64,000 nucleotides of DNA, taken from the NCBI GenBank assembly GCA_020847535.1, contig JADLBU010000100.1, positions 1 through 64,000 of the forward strand, in the 5' to 3' direction. Below the pieces are notes generated by a model. The model was given only the letters and a program-made list of their open reading frames with translations, was not told the DNA's origin and made no database searches. This stretch comes from Phycisphaerales bacterium (GTDB taxonomy: Bacteria > Planctomycetota > Phycisphaerae > Phycisphaerales > UBA1924). Numbering within the stretch: the first letter of the stretch is position 1; each line of letters begins with the position of its first letter. Made by a program: the position numbers and the translations under genes. Positions 27,055 through 36,370 of this stretch are shown here, one piece after another.

Positions 27055-27450
27055 TCAATCGAACTTGAAAACGCCCTTGCGGTAGCCGTAGATGTAGGCG
27101 ACCACGGTGGTCAGGAGGAAGAAGAGGATGCGGGCGAGCCAGACGAAGGCATCGTGGCTCTGGGGCGCGAGGTTGGGGAAGGTGGTGGCCCAGGGGTAGA
27201 GGAAGATGATCTCGACATCGAAGACGAGGAAGACCATCGCCATCAGGTAAAAGCGGACGTTGAAACGCTTGCGGGCGGTGCCGACGGGGGACATGCCCGA
27301 CTCGTAGGTGCTTCCCTTGATGCGACCGGCTCGCTGCGGGCCGAGAACCTTTGTGACGGCGAAGTTGAAGACGGCAAACGTGATCGCCATCAGGATGATG
27401 AGCAGGACGGGGAGGTAGGAGATGAGGTCGGTGGCGGCGAGCGTCGTCAT
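27055..27450 (-). CDS. nuoA: NADH-quinone oxidoreductase subunit A
   Basis: ATG at 27450 gives 131 residues. Three membrane helices are visible (YLPVLLIILMAITFAVFNFA, FYLMAMVFLVFDVEIIFLYPW, FVWLARILFFLLTTVVAYIYG), and the NuoA signature YESGMSPVGTARKRFNVRFYL is present. It is solitary: nuoB does not follow within the 265 bp downstream. The hairpin at 27556 separates it from the ABC operon. Confidence 0.9.
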   Translation of the reverse strand: MTTLAATDLISYLPVLLIILMAITFAVFNFAVTKVLGPQRAGRIKGSTYESGMSPVGTARKRFNVRFYLMAMVFLVFDVEIIFLYPWATTFPNLAPQSHDAFVWLARILFFLLTTVVAYIYGYRKGVFKFD

Positions 27451-27555
27451 TGGGAAGCGTTTCCGTGCGTGGGACGGAGTATAGAGGGGGGCGGGGAGAA
27501 AGGGCAAAGTTCAAATGGCAAAGGGGGAACAAGAATGGGGGCATGGGGTTGGTCG

Positions 27556-27588
27556 CACTGACCTCGGCCGCGGCAGCCGAGGTCAGTG
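27556..27588. terminator. Perfect 13-bp inverted repeat downstream of the ABC operon
   Basis: CACTGACCTCGGC and its complement flank a 7-nt loop just after the stop of the GldG-like gene and before nuoA. There is no T-run. It probably separates the two transcripts. Confidence 0.65.
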
Positions 27589-27593
27589 GCACT

Positions 27594-29786
27594 TCAACCT
27601 CGGGTGAGGCGGTAGAGGGCGCCGGCGAGCAGGATGAGGAGTGGGAGCCCGACGATGGTGGCGAGGCGGATGAAGCGGGTGGTTGTCGCGGAGATGGGTT
27701 CGATGATCGCGACCGCGCGGGCCTCGGGTGTCTGGGCGATCAGATCATCCTGGCCGGCGAGCCAATAGATCGCGGCTTCGATGAGTTCGAGGTTGCCGGG
27801 GTTTGCAGGGACGGTTCGGCCATCGACGCTGATAAGTGGTGTCGTGATGGGATCCATGAACCAGCGGTTGGAGCCGATGGCGAGCAGGCGCTGGCGATCC
27901 TTGCCAGCGGCGGCGGGGAGTTCGGCGGCGTATGCGACCGGGAGGGGGAACAGTCGTTGATCCCGGCCTTCATCGAACTCCGGGGGCGTGAGGGCGACGG
28001 CGCGTTCTCCGCGCGGGGTTCTCCAGAAGTTGAGCCACTGGGATTCGGACCAGCTCTGGGTGTCGGGTGGGATCTCAAAGAGGGGAGTGAGGATGGGGGC
28101 TGGGGTGGGCGGGGCAGAAGCGGGCCTGATGGCGATCGGCCACAGGTAAAGTGTGGAGAGACCGCGCATAGCCTTCTGTACGGAGTGCTCACCGGCGGTC
28201 GCGCGAAGGGATTGCTCGGTGTCCACCAGTCGACCCTGTGGTGTGAGTCGTTCGCGCATGATCGGTCGGGCGGTGTCTGCTGAGAGGCCAAACCGGGCGA
28301 GCGGGGCGACGGTCGGGTCGGGATCGCCGTACGACGGAAGCACGGAGGGGTACATGGAGAGGAGAATCGGGGAGCCTTGAGCTGAGATCTTCTCCAGTGC
28401 AGCGCCGAACTTCTGGGCGCGCTCGGCGCCGGTGGGGTCGGTAGGACGAATGCGGGCGGCGGATGAATCGGGAGGGATGGTCGCGTAGACGATGGGGCGC
28501 TTGCCATCGGGGTTGAGGCTAGTGAGTGCGGGGGGGTCGGCCTGGAGCGCGGCGGCCCACTCGGCGACATCGATGCCGCGGAGGGTGAGGCGCTCGATCA
28601 GGCGGGTCACGATGCCCTTCTGGGTGACGACTCCGGATCCGGCTTCGCCATGCATGATGACGAGGATGGGCCGGACGGGAGTTGAAAGTGCGCTGATCGC
28701 CGTGGAAATGAGCTGCTCTGCCCGGCGGCCCGCATCGGCTGCGCTCGCCGCGGCGCCGGCGGGGAAGAGTTGCTCGAACTCGATCGCCATGAGGCCCGAT
28801 TGCGGAGGCCCGACGACGATGCAGGCGCTGCCTTGTGAGAGAGCGGCCGCGATCCGCAGGACGTCGGGCTTGGTGAGGCGGGACATGGTGTCGGCGGCGG
28901 TCAAAGCGGCATCGCGGCCCTTTTCGACAGGCTCGATGAGGGCGCGGGCGGCGTTGCGGACGGGGGTGGGGAGCACGTCGGCGCCGGCGATCGCGACCAA
29001 TTCTCGCACGAAGCCTGCATCTTCCGTCTTGCCCGAGGGGCGGCCGCCGAGTTGCTCACCGACGGAGGTAAGAACAGTGCGCAGGGAACGTGCGGCGGTC
29101 TCGGTTTGGGGGATGGGTGTATGGGCGAGCTTGGCGCTCAGAGGCTCTTCGATCGCCTGGGCGGCGGCACGGAGATCCTTGGCCATGAGACGGCAGCCGG
29201 CAGCGCGGGAATCGAGCGTCTCCCGGAGCTTGGCGTTGGCGGCATCCATCGGGAGCAGGTCGCGCATCGATGCAACGCCCGGGGCGAGGCCGGATTCGAG
29301 GTAGTCGGCGGTGCTGAGGGCTCGCTCGGCGGCAGCGCGGATGGAGCGGGACTGGAGGTCCAGAACATCGCGATCTCGCGCGGCGAGGTCTGCGATCAGG
29401 GCATGGAATTCCTGCTGACCGTCAGCGGAAGCGGTGTCGAGGTAGCGGAGCTCGAGGTTGCGTGTGGCGTGCTGCATCTGGGCGAGCACATCGCGGATGC
29501 GTTCGAGCTGCGGGCGGTCGATCGCGGAGAGCTCTCCGGCGAGCACGACTCGGTAGGGCGTGTCGAGGGTGTCGAGTGAGGCGAGGAGGGATTGGGTGCG
29601 CGGTGCAAGCTTGTGCTCTCCGGTTGCGGTGACATCGATTCGGGCGGGAAAACGCTGGGCGAGCGCGTTGAGGAGGATGATGCAGACCAGGACAGCGATC
29701 ATGCCCAGGAGGGCGATCGATGCGGAGCGGAGGCGTCCGGAGCGTGCGGTGGCCGTCGCTGTGACGGTGGGGGGGGTGGAGGTCAT
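27594..29786 (-). CDS. GldG-like ABC transporter auxiliary protein
   Basis: 730 residues from ATG 29786, which overlaps the permease stop (ATGA). An N-terminal helix (SIALLGMIAVLVCIILLNALA) and a C-terminal helix (LATIVGLPLLILLAGALYRL) enclose a large periplasmic domain of the GldG/ABC-auxiliary type. The first residues after the helix (RIDVTATGEHKLAPRTQSLLASL) fit that family's N-terminal domain. With the two upstream genes it makes an ATPase-permease-auxiliary set. Confidence 0.78.
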   Translation of the reverse strand: MTSTPPTVTATATARSGRLRSASIALLGMIAVLVCIILLNALAQRFPARIDVTATGEHKLAPRTQSLLASLDTLDTPYRVVLAGELSAIDRPQLERIRDVLAQMQHATRNLELRYLDTASADGQQEFHALIADLAARDRDVLDLQSRSIRAAAERALSTADYLESGLAPGVASMRDLLPMDAANAKLRETLDSRAAGCRLMAKDLRAAAQAIEEPLSAKLAHTPIPQTETAARSLRTVLTSVGEQLGGRPSGKTEDAGFVRELVAIAGADVLPTPVRNAARALIEPVEKGRDAALTAADTMSRLTKPDVLRIAAALSQGSACIVVGPPQSGLMAIEFEQLFPAGAAASAADAGRRAEQLISTAISALSTPVRPILVIMHGEAGSGVVTQKGIVTRLIERLTLRGIDVAEWAAALQADPPALTSLNPDGKRPIVYATIPPDSSAARIRPTDPTGAERAQKFGAALEKISAQGSPILLSMYPSVLPSYGDPDPTVAPLARFGLSADTARPIMRERLTPQGRLVDTEQSLRATAGEHSVQKAMRGLSTLYLWPIAIRPASAPPTPAPILTPLFEIPPDTQSWSESQWLNFWRTPRGERAVALTPPEFDEGRDQRLFPLPVAYAAELPAAAGKDRQRLLAIGSNRWFMDPITTPLISVDGRTVPANPGNLELIEAAIYWLAGQDDLIAQTPEARAVAIIEPISATTTRFIRLATIVGLPLLILLAGALYRLTRG

Positions 29787-30505
29787 CGCCACCTCCGGGA
29801 TTCGAGCGTGAAGACCGAGAGGGTGACGAAGAGGGTGGAAGCGGAGAGGAAGAAGACGATGTGGGATGTGTCGATGATGCCCTTGGCAAAGTCGACAAGC
29901 CGGGTCTGGATCGCGGCGTGCGCGAGTACAGGACGGAGCCACGAGGGGGCGTATTCGAAGCCGATAGTGGTGGCGAGCAGGAGGACCAGGAGGAAGAAGA
30001 GCGTGCCGAGAAAGGCGAGCGTCTGGTTGGGTGTCAGCGTGGACATCCAGAGACCGACGGCGGAGTAGAGCATGGCGAGCAGGAAAAGGCTGAGGTAGCC
30101 GGCGAGGATGGGGCCCATATCCGGCGCGGGATCCGCGAACCACCACAGGAGAGCGGCGTGGAGGACCGTGGGGATGAGCATGAGGGCAAGGAAAGCGATC
30201 GCGCCCAGGTATTTGCCGAAGATGACCGCGCCATCGCTGACCGGGGCGGTCATCAGGGGCTCGATGGTGCCGGAGCGCAGTTCCTCGGAAACCAGACGCA
30301 TCGAGATCGCGGGCGCGACGGGGAGAAGCAGCCAGGCGGAGATCGCAAAGAGCGGGCGGAGGGTCGCTGGCTGTCCGGGGTTGAAAATGAGGTAAGCGAA
30401 CACAATGCCGGCGAGGAAGAGGTAGAGGGCGATCGCAATCCACCCTACGGGGATGCGGAAGAGGGATGAGAGTTCCCGGCGAGCGATCGCGAGGATGACG
30501 GTCAT
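29783..30505 (-). CDS. ABC-2 type permease, GldF-like
   Basis: 240 residues with six predicted helices, for example IAIALYLFLAGIVFAYLIF and LGTLFFLLVLLLATTIGF. The motif EELRSGTIEPLMTAPVSDGAVIFGK is typical of ABC-2 permeases of the GldF/NosY kind. It overlaps both neighbours by ATGA, so the three genes are translationally coupled. Confidence 0.87.
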   Translation of the reverse strand: MTVILAIARRELSSLFRIPVGWIAIALYLFLAGIVFAYLIFNPGQPATLRPLFAISAWLLLPVAPAISMRLVSEELRSGTIEPLMTAPVSDGAVIFGKYLGAIAFLALMLIPTVLHAALLWWFADPAPDMGPILAGYLSLFLLAMLYSAVGLWMSTLTPNQTLAFLGTLFFLLVLLLATTIGFEYAPSWLRPVLAHAAIQTRLVDFAKGIIDTSHIVFFLSASTLFVTLSVFTLESRRWR

Positions 30506-31494
30506 TGGCCGCTCCTCGGTTGAGAACGGGCGAGATCATCGTCGGCGGCAACATCTTCGACCAGGTCGACGAAGAGGCGTTCGAGGCTGGCGCGTTGGCG
30601 TTCGAGGGTTCTGACCAGGGTGCCGGAGGATTGGAGTGCGCGGGCGATCGGTTCCCGGAGGTCGAGGGTGGAGGCGGAGGTGGCGGGTTCGATGGTGGCG
30701 GCGGACCAGCCGTCGAGCGTGGGTTCCTGGCGGATTGTGGCGACGCCGGGGATGGCGTGAAGCTGGGCGGCGAGCCGGCCGTCGGCCTCGGGACTCACGG
30801 ATTTCCACTCCACGCGATAGCCGGCGGATTTGCCTTCGAGCAGGTCGGAGGGCTTTCCATCGGCGCGAAGGGCGCCGCGGATGATGACGATGATGCGGGT
30901 GCAGGTGAGCTCGACCTCGGCGAGGATGTGCGAGCTCAGGAGGATGATGCGGTCCTTGGCGAGTTCGGTGATGAGTCGGCGCATCTCCCGGACCTGCGTC
31001 GGATCGAGCGCGTTGGTGGGCTCATCAAGGACGAGAACGGAGGGGTTGTGGAGGAGGGCGGCGGCGAGCCCCACGCGCTGGCGATAGCCCTTGCTGAGTT
31101 GGGCGATCCGGCGATCGGCGACATCGGAGAGCCAGCAGCGGTCGATCGCGGCTTTGATCGCAGGCTTTCGCTCGGTTCGCGGCGTGTTGTAGAGTCGCGC
31201 GCGGAAGTCGAGGTAGGAACGGGGTGTCATCTCGGTGTAGAGGGGCGCGGATTCGGGGAGGTAGCCGAGGTGGCGTCGGGCGTTCTGGGAGTCGGTGACG
31301 GTGTCGCGGCCGGCGATCGCGATCGAGCCGGCATCCGGCGGAAGGAAGCCGGTGATCATGCGGATGGTGGTGGTTTTCCCTGCGCCGTTGGGGCCGAGCA
31401 TGCCGGCGATCTCACCGGGCTCGAGGGCAAAGGAGACGCCTCGGACGGCGTGGAAGCGTCCGAAGGACTTGGAGACATCTCGGACATGGAGCAT
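30502..31494 (-). CDS. ABC transporter ATP-binding protein, GldA-like
   Basis: 330 residues. Walker A GPNGAGKTTT, signature LSKGYRQRVGLAAALLHNPS, Walker B VLVLDEPTNALDP and the His-switch region LLSSHILAEVE are all intact. The C-terminal 90 residues follow the usual DUF4162-like extension. It is the first gene of the three-gene operon. The substrate is unknown; in Bacteroidetes the homologous set supports gliding, while in planctomycetes its role is unclear. Confidence 0.9.
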   Translation of the reverse strand: MLHVRDVSKSFGRFHAVRGVSFALEPGEIAGMLGPNGAGKTTTIRMITGFLPPDAGSIAIAGRDTVTDSQNARRHLGYLPESAPLYTEMTPRSYLDFRARLYNTPRTERKPAIKAAIDRCWLSDVADRRIAQLSKGYRQRVGLAAALLHNPSVLVLDEPTNALDPTQVREMRRLITELAKDRIILLSSHILAEVELTCTRIIVIIRGALRADGKPSDLLEGKSAGYRVEWKSVSPEADGRLAAQLHAIPGVATIRQEPTLDGWSAATIEPATSASTLDLREPIARALQSSGTLVRTLERQRASLERLFVDLVEDVAADDDLARSQPRSGQ

Positions 31495-31544
31495 TGGGGG
31501 ACTATAACGGGGAGGGGAGTGGGGGGTGGGCAGTTGGGCGTGGG

Positions 31545-31576
<32 letters not shown>

Positions 31577-31701
31577 TGGGAAAGGCGTGTGGAGGGGTGT
31601 GGGTTTGCCGACGGGGGCGGGGGAGGGGGCTAACATTGCGGCCGGTCGATGGGGATGGTCGGTGGACCATCGGATCGGCGACAATTGGCGTGTGAACCTC
31701 T

Positions 31702-31793
31702 GGAGAGGTGGCCGAGAGGCTGAAGGCGACGGTTTGCTAAACCGTTATACCGGGTATCACCTGGTATCGGGGGTTCGAATCCCCCCCTCTCCG
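31702..31793 (+). tRNA. tRNA-Ser(GCT)
   Basis: A 92-nt class II tRNA: acceptor GGAGAGG/CCTCTCC, anticodon stem ACGGT/ACCGT with loop TTGCTAA (GCT at 31736-31738), a long variable arm and T-arm GGGGG-TTCGAAT-CCCCC. Discriminator G; CCA is not encoded. It decodes AGC/AGU. Its 3' end is repeated in diverged form at 58398. Confidence 0.95.
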
Positions 31794-32068
31794 CTTGAGC
31801 GGGAGACTCGCGCGATCGGGTCTCCCGCTTTGTCGTTTTGACCGCGATTTCCCGCGAGATTCCGCGAGTCTGGATCGCTGGGAGACGCGCGAAAGCGGCG
31901 GCGCGGTCGCCTTCGGGCCGCTTCCCCCGAAAAGTCTCTCAGGGCCGATTTCTGAAGTTCAGAATTCGCGGGTTGACCTACTCGGACCTCGGTGCCGAAC
32001 CTGGCGCGGGATGAAGTATCAGTGACGAGACCGACGCGGGTTCCGCGCCATCGCCGAACGGCCTGTTC
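31786..32068 (+). repeat. Left copy of the tRNA-Ser 3'-end flanking repeat (att-like)
   Basis: The last 8 bases of the tRNA, the terminator hairpin and about 240 bp beyond match 58396-58684 at the same spacing. The core CTCTCCGCTTGA is identical. The distal 110 bp (such as ACTCGGACCTCGGTGCCGAA versus TCTCGGACCTCGGTGCCGAA) are roughly 80% alike by eye. No protein family was recognised in either copy. Confidence 0.65.
31799..31838 (+). terminator. Rho-independent terminator of tRNA-Ser
   Basis: Stem GCGGGAGAC / GTCTCCCGC followed by TTTGTCGTTTT. The equivalent stem with a stronger T-run is found in the distal copy at 58413-58454. Confidence 0.8.
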
Positions 32069-32071
32069 CCG

Positions 32072-32533
32072 ATGCCGCTCATCCTGGGCGTGTGGCGGCA
32101 CCTCATCAAGAAGTTCCCCCTCCGCTACGACCCGCTCTATTGGGGTGCGGTATTCCCGCTGGGGATGGTCGCGACGTTCCGCTGCGCGGTCAAGGGCGAT
32201 CCGTGGGCGGGGGACTGGGTCGCATGGGTCGGGTCGTGGGACTGCCTCGCGCGGATCGCTACGGGCGCCGCGGATTTGATGCAGGGCGAAGTCGGAGTAC
32301 AACCACCGGTGCCGAGCGGCCCCGGGCGTGAGGGGGGCGAGTACCTCGTGCGGCTGCAGGACAACCTCACATCGTGGGACTGCGCGTACGCGGGACTCGA
32401 GTCGCTCGCCGACGGCACGCTCGTCGCGACAACCTACGGCCCGTGGGCCGCCGGTGAGCAGCCGTCCATCCTGAGCGTGCGCTTTACGCTGGCGGAACTC
32501 GATGCAATGGCGGACGCGACACCCGCTCCGTGA
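32072..32533 (+). pseudogene. Fused fragments: TehA/SLAC1-type transporter C-terminus and sialidase-like C-terminus
   Basis: The first third (LILGVWRHLIKKFPLRYDPL, YWGAVFPLGMVATF) is the C-terminal part of the tellurite-resistance/dicarboxylate transporter (TDT) family. The last third (SLADGTLVATTYGPW, PSILSVRFTLAELDAMA) matches the C-terminal end of bacterial sialidase/BNR-repeat hydrolases. Both parents lack all other parts, so this is a deletion junction that happens to stay open. It sits just inside the left edge of the island. Confidence 0.6.
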
Positions 32534-33187
32534 GGCGCTTCATCGCCGCATCGGTGTTCGCCTTGGAACCGGACGAGCTCAGCCCGCAGTCCTCCTTCAA
32601 TGGGATCCTCCGACTGTTGCCGGTTTGATCGTCATCAAGGTACAGGCGCACCCACCAACAACCCCTCAACCACCGTACTTGCAATCCAGTGGTCCGACGC
32701 CCCTGCATGCGGCGGTGGTGGTCTGTGAGCAGACCCAAAGGCTCGTCAAAGTCGTGGTCGGGCCAGCGGCCGAGGATGCTCAGCGATGCGCACATAAGGA
32801 ACACTATCGCCGGATGGCAGGGACGACTTCGAGGAAGCCCGTCCGCCGGTGACGCCCGCTGGAGTCTGAAGCGAAGTCTATACAGCACGGCCATCGGCAG
32901 AAGACCCCCTTCAAGTGTTCGGGCAGAACAGTCGCGCTCTTCGTGCTCGGCGCGGGTGCAGGCCCCGCCGAACATACCGCCAACGGCGTCGTCACGATCC
33001 AAGCGATCGAGGGAGAACGTGATATCATGACCGGGGAGAGCCGCGGCGGTCGATGGTACACACTACCACCTTCTGCGCGGGATACTGCCGGCGATGGCCC
33101 CACAGCTGTTCGACACGATGTGCGGGCCAGGCGGATCAAAGGGGACCAGATATACCGCGGTGTCGCTCCCGTCGGATCGCGCAATGG
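32534..33187. other. Decayed region without an intact gene
   Basis: This stretch of about 650 bp has no ORF with a plausible start and domain. The minus strand near 32700-32770 encodes FDEPLGLLTDHHRRMQG, which looks like the start of a hemerythrin domain. The plus strand near 33056-33120 (YHLLRGILPAMAPQLFDTM) is faintly Dps-like. Both are probably deletion remnants. Confidence 0.45.
32700..32770 (-). pseudogene. Possible hemerythrin N-terminal fragment
   Basis: About 20 residues (DFDEPLGLLTDHHRRMQG) resemble the first helix of HHE hemerythrin proteins, with the metal-ligand His. Nothing recognisable continues on either side. Confidence 0.35.
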
Positions 33188-35017
33188 CTACTCGTCGCTC
33201 TCGCGTGCATGCCACAGGATCATGACACTCAGCCCGCCCGCGATCAGCGAGGCGGCAAAGATCGATATCTTCGCGGCTGCATAGACCGTTTGGTCGGGAA
33301 ACGCGATGCCCGCGATGAACAGGGACATTGTGAATCCGATCCCGCCGAGCGCGCCGGCGCCGCACAGTTGACGCCATGAATACGCGTCCGGCTTGGCGGC
33401 CAGCCCGCTCCGCACCGCGAGCCAGGACGCCACGATGATCCCCGCCGGCTTGCCGAGGATCAGCCCCAGGGCAATGGCGAGGACCAATCGCCCATGTCCG
33501 TCGAGCACTCCGGACGACCACGCGACTCCGGCGTTCGCCAGCGCGAAGATGGGCAGCGCCAGGTAGCTCGACCAGGGCTCGACCGACCTCAGGAGTTTGT
33601 CCGCCGGGGATTCGAGGCGGGAGTGGATGGCATCCAGCGTACGGAGCGCGGGCCCGGACGGCGCGGTGCGCATCGCTTCACCCGTGCGGCTGTCCTCGAG
33701 ATGGATCACCGTCGCCGCCTGGGCCAGCAGCGCTTTCAAGTTCGCAGGCGGCCTTGCGGGGATCAGGACGGCCATGACGACGCTCGCCAGCGTGGCGTGA
33801 AGGCCCGCCTCGTGGAGGAAGAACCACAGGATGACAGCGCACAGCGCGTACGGGATGGGCGCATACACGCCCACCCTGTTCATGACAACGCCCAACGCGG
33901 TCACCACGCCGGCGGCTGTCAGATAGGCAGCGTTGATATCCCCGCTATAGAACAGCGCGATGATCAGGATGGCCACGATGTCGTCGATGATGACCGCGGC
34001 GGTGAGGAAAACGCGCAGTTCGATCGGCACGCGGGGCCCGAGCAGGACGATGAGCGCGACCGCGAAGGCCGTGTCCGTCCCGATCGGGATCCCCCATCCG
34101 TGCCGCAGACCAGGGGGAGCGATCGAGGCATAGATGATTGCCGGTAGGGCGATCCCACCCAACGCAGCGATCACGGGGAGTGCCCCGGTCCGAAGCGTCG
34201 CAAGGTGGCCGACGGTGAATTCGCGCTTGATCTCAAGCCCGACCACGAAGAAGAAGACCGTCAGTAGCCCGTGGTTGACCCAATGGAGCAGCGAGTGCGA
34301 GAACGTTCGGTCACCCCATCGAAACCCCAGGGGTGTCTCCCAGAGCGCCGCGAACTGCGGGCCGAGGGGCGAGTTGCCGAGCACGAGCGCGAGGAGCGTC
34401 GCCAGCCCCAGGAGCAGTCCCGACGAAGGACCCCACCGGACAAACCCGAACGCGGCCGCTTGAATGCGGTGCCCAAGCGGCGCCAGCATCGCGTCGGCCA
34501 GCGCGCTCTCATCCCAGGTGCCCAGATAGCGGCGACCGTTGATGAAAAACGTCGGTGCTCCGCCTGCTCCGCTGCGCTGCGCGCTCTCGACATCCTCGCG
34601 CACCCGGGCCCGCGCCGCCGCCAACGCAGAATCGTTCTCGTCATCGGCACCCTCCACGCCATAGCTCCGCGCGACCTGAGCGATGTCGGCGGCGGCCAGC
34701 GTGGGTCCGCGCTCCATGAACGTTTCATGGAGTTCCCAGAATGCGCCCGTCGACTCAGACGCGAGCTCAACGATTTCCGCGGCTCGAACTGCGTCCTGCT
34801 TTTCCTCGATGGGAAGATGCCGGAAGACGTACCGCATGCGCTCGCCGAAGCGGTTCCGCAGCCCCTCGACCACGGCGTGAACCGCTCGACAACGGAAGTC
34901 CGCGTAGCTGCCATACTGGACAAGCGTCATCTCGGCATCGCCCGGCCCCAGCACGTGGTCGCGGTTGGGGTCAACCGGGGGATCGAGCAAGGTTGGTCGG
35001 TGACTCAGCATCGGCAT
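33188..35017 (-). CDS. nhaA: DsbA-like domain fused to Na+/H+ antiporter NhaA
   Basis: 609 residues. Residues about 15-175 form a DsbA/thioredoxin-like domain (MTLVQYGSYADFRCRAVH, GAPTFFINGRRYLGTWD). The usual CxxC is missing: only Cys43 remains at that place, so disulfide chemistry is unlikely. Residues about 185-605 are NhaA, with FFFVVGLEIKREFTVG, GIPIGTDTAFAVAL, the paired Asp in VIIDDIVAILIIALF and GIGFTMSLFIAGIAF. NhaA exchanges external H+ for Na+ to keep pH and salt balance. It is the last of three minus-strand genes behind one 22-bp element (37372). Confidence 0.92.
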   Translation of the reverse strand: MPMLSHRPTLLDPPVDPNRDHVLGPGDAEMTLVQYGSYADFRCRAVHAVVEGLRNRFGERMRYVFRHLPIEEKQDAVRAAEIVELASESTGAFWELHETFMERGPTLAAADIAQVARSYGVEGADDENDSALAAARARVREDVESAQRSGAGGAPTFFINGRRYLGTWDESALADAMLAPLGHRIQAAAFGFVRWGPSSGLLLGLATLLALVLGNSPLGPQFAALWETPLGFRWGDRTFSHSLLHWVNHGLLTVFFFVVGLEIKREFTVGHLATLRTGALPVIAALGGIALPAIIYASIAPPGLRHGWGIPIGTDTAFAVALIVLLGPRVPIELRVFLTAAVIIDDIVAILIIALFYSGDINAAYLTAAGVVTALGVVMNRVGVYAPIPYALCAVILWFFLHEAGLHATLASVVMAVLIPARPPANLKALLAQAATVIHLEDSRTGEAMRTAPSGPALRTLDAIHSRLESPADKLLRSVEPWSSYLALPIFALANAGVAWSSGVLDGHGRLVLAIALGLILGKPAGIIVASWLAVRSGLAAKPDAYSWRQLCGAGALGGIGFTMSLFIAGIAFPDQTVYAAAKISIFAASLIAGGLSVMILWHARESDE

Positions 35018-35131
35018 TGAAGTCTATTGGCTGGCGCAGGTTGTGGCATCGGCGCGGGCCACGTTGGCGGGGGCGTTCGCACCGATGACCAGAATGCGGG
35101 CTCGGGAAGCGGCGGCGTAAGCCGACGCTGT

Positions 35132-36106
35132 CTATCCCCCATGTCGAACAATTTCGACCGAGCATGTTGCGTTCAGGGCCACGCTTGTCGAAACGCTTCC
35201 CAGGAGGAATCGCTCGAGCCCGCGGACTCCGCTCGCTCCAACGAAGATGCAGTCCGCGCCGTCCTTGTCCCACTCCTCCGCCGCGCCCAGCAGCGCGTAC
35301 TTGGGATCGGCAGGCTTCACAAGGGTGGCAACAGACAGATCGGGGCGGCGCTGACGCACGAAGTCGGCAGCTTCGGAGACCACTCGCAGGGCCGGCCTCC
35401 CGTCGGCGGCTGGCGAATCCAGAGCGATCGGTGTACCGCCCCAGATGGTGTTGGGCTCCCAATGTCGGACCATCGCCAGGGGGCCCGTCTCAAAGGCCGC
35501 CATGATGATCCGAGTGCCCACCGGCCAAGCGCGATACGCCACCGCCTTCACCGCGGCGTTCGCATCGGTTGAGCCGTCGACGCCCACAAGTATGCGCGGC
35601 GGCGCCATGCCGCTGGATGCAGAGGCCAACCGATCAGGCTTGCCCCGGGCAACCCTGACGGAACCCCGAAGCGAGGTGATCACGCGGTGAGCGACGCTGC
35701 CCAAGAAGAGCCTCTTGAGTTCACCGTGACCCCGCGACCCAACCACAACCAGGTCGAACGGCCGATTGTCCGAGGCCTCACCATCGCCTTCGGCGCGCTG
35801 GATGATCTCCCAAGCGGGGGAGCCAATGCGCACCTCTGACGTGACCTTCCAACTCGGGAACAGTCGCTGGGCCAGCTCCGCGCCGGTTTCGGCCACGGCG
35901 AGTTGCCGATCTCGAGCTTCGCTGAAATCTGCCGAAGACTGCCCGCTGAGGCCCTGGTCTCCCGACTCCTTGCGGTCACGGCACGAACGACAATCAAGTA
36001 CCGACACGACGACCACTTCTGTATCAGCACAGAGGCCGGCCAGTTGGAGGTCGGCCACCGCGATGTCACTATGCGTCGAGCCGTCATACGTGATGAGTAC
36101 TCTCAT
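35132..36106 (-). CDS. Tandem universal stress protein (two UspA domains)
   Basis: 324 residues. Domain 1 starts MRVLITYDGSTHSDIAVADL and ends with the ATP-binding motif GSRGHGELKRLFLGSVAHRV. Domain 2 (from about 172, RILVGVDGSTDANAAVKAV) ends GASGVRGLERFLLGSVSTSV. Both keep G-x2-G-x9-G-[ST], so both may bind ATP. It lies between the HPF-TrkA and NhaA genes on the same strand. The roughly 260-bp gap before it shows no copy of the 22-bp element. Confidence 0.92.
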   Translation of the reverse strand: MRVLITYDGSTHSDIAVADLQLAGLCADTEVVVVSVLDCRSCRDRKESGDQGLSGQSSADFSEARDRQLAVAETGAELAQRLFPSWKVTSEVRIGSPAWEIIQRAEGDGEASDNRPFDLVVVGSRGHGELKRLFLGSVAHRVITSLRGSVRVARGKPDRLASASSGMAPPRILVGVDGSTDANAAVKAVAYRAWPVGTRIIMAAFETGPLAMVRHWEPNTIWGGTPIALDSPAADGRPALRVVSEAADFVRQRRPDLSVATLVKPADPKYALLGAAEEWDKDGADCIFVGASGVRGLERFLLGSVSTSVALNATCSVEIVRHGG

Positions 36107-36370
36107 GCGGGCTCCCTATCGAATCGCACGGCAATAGATCGATCATACCTGCATGCGGATGGCCGGCCTTCCTACCACGCCCTCCTCAGCGTCTACGGCA
36201 GTGTGAGCGTTGACTGTCAGCCGGGTGATCGTGCGGCTCCGGGATCCTCCCTAGGCCGGCGGCGGTGACGAGTGGACGCTTCTGATGATGGCTGCGAGTC
36301 TCGACTCGCCATCCGCCATGAAGACAGACATTGGGGCGACACGGGTCGTCCGCGCCGCGGACATCATCGT

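Noticed and set aside
31757..32302. Minus-strand ORF ending GEGGIRTPDTR
   Set aside because: This peptide is a well-known false translation of tRNA-Ser antisense.
33056..33120. Possible Dps fragment (YHLLRGILPAMAPQ)
   Set aside because: Too short and no ferroxidase residues; mentioned only as part of the decayed stretch.
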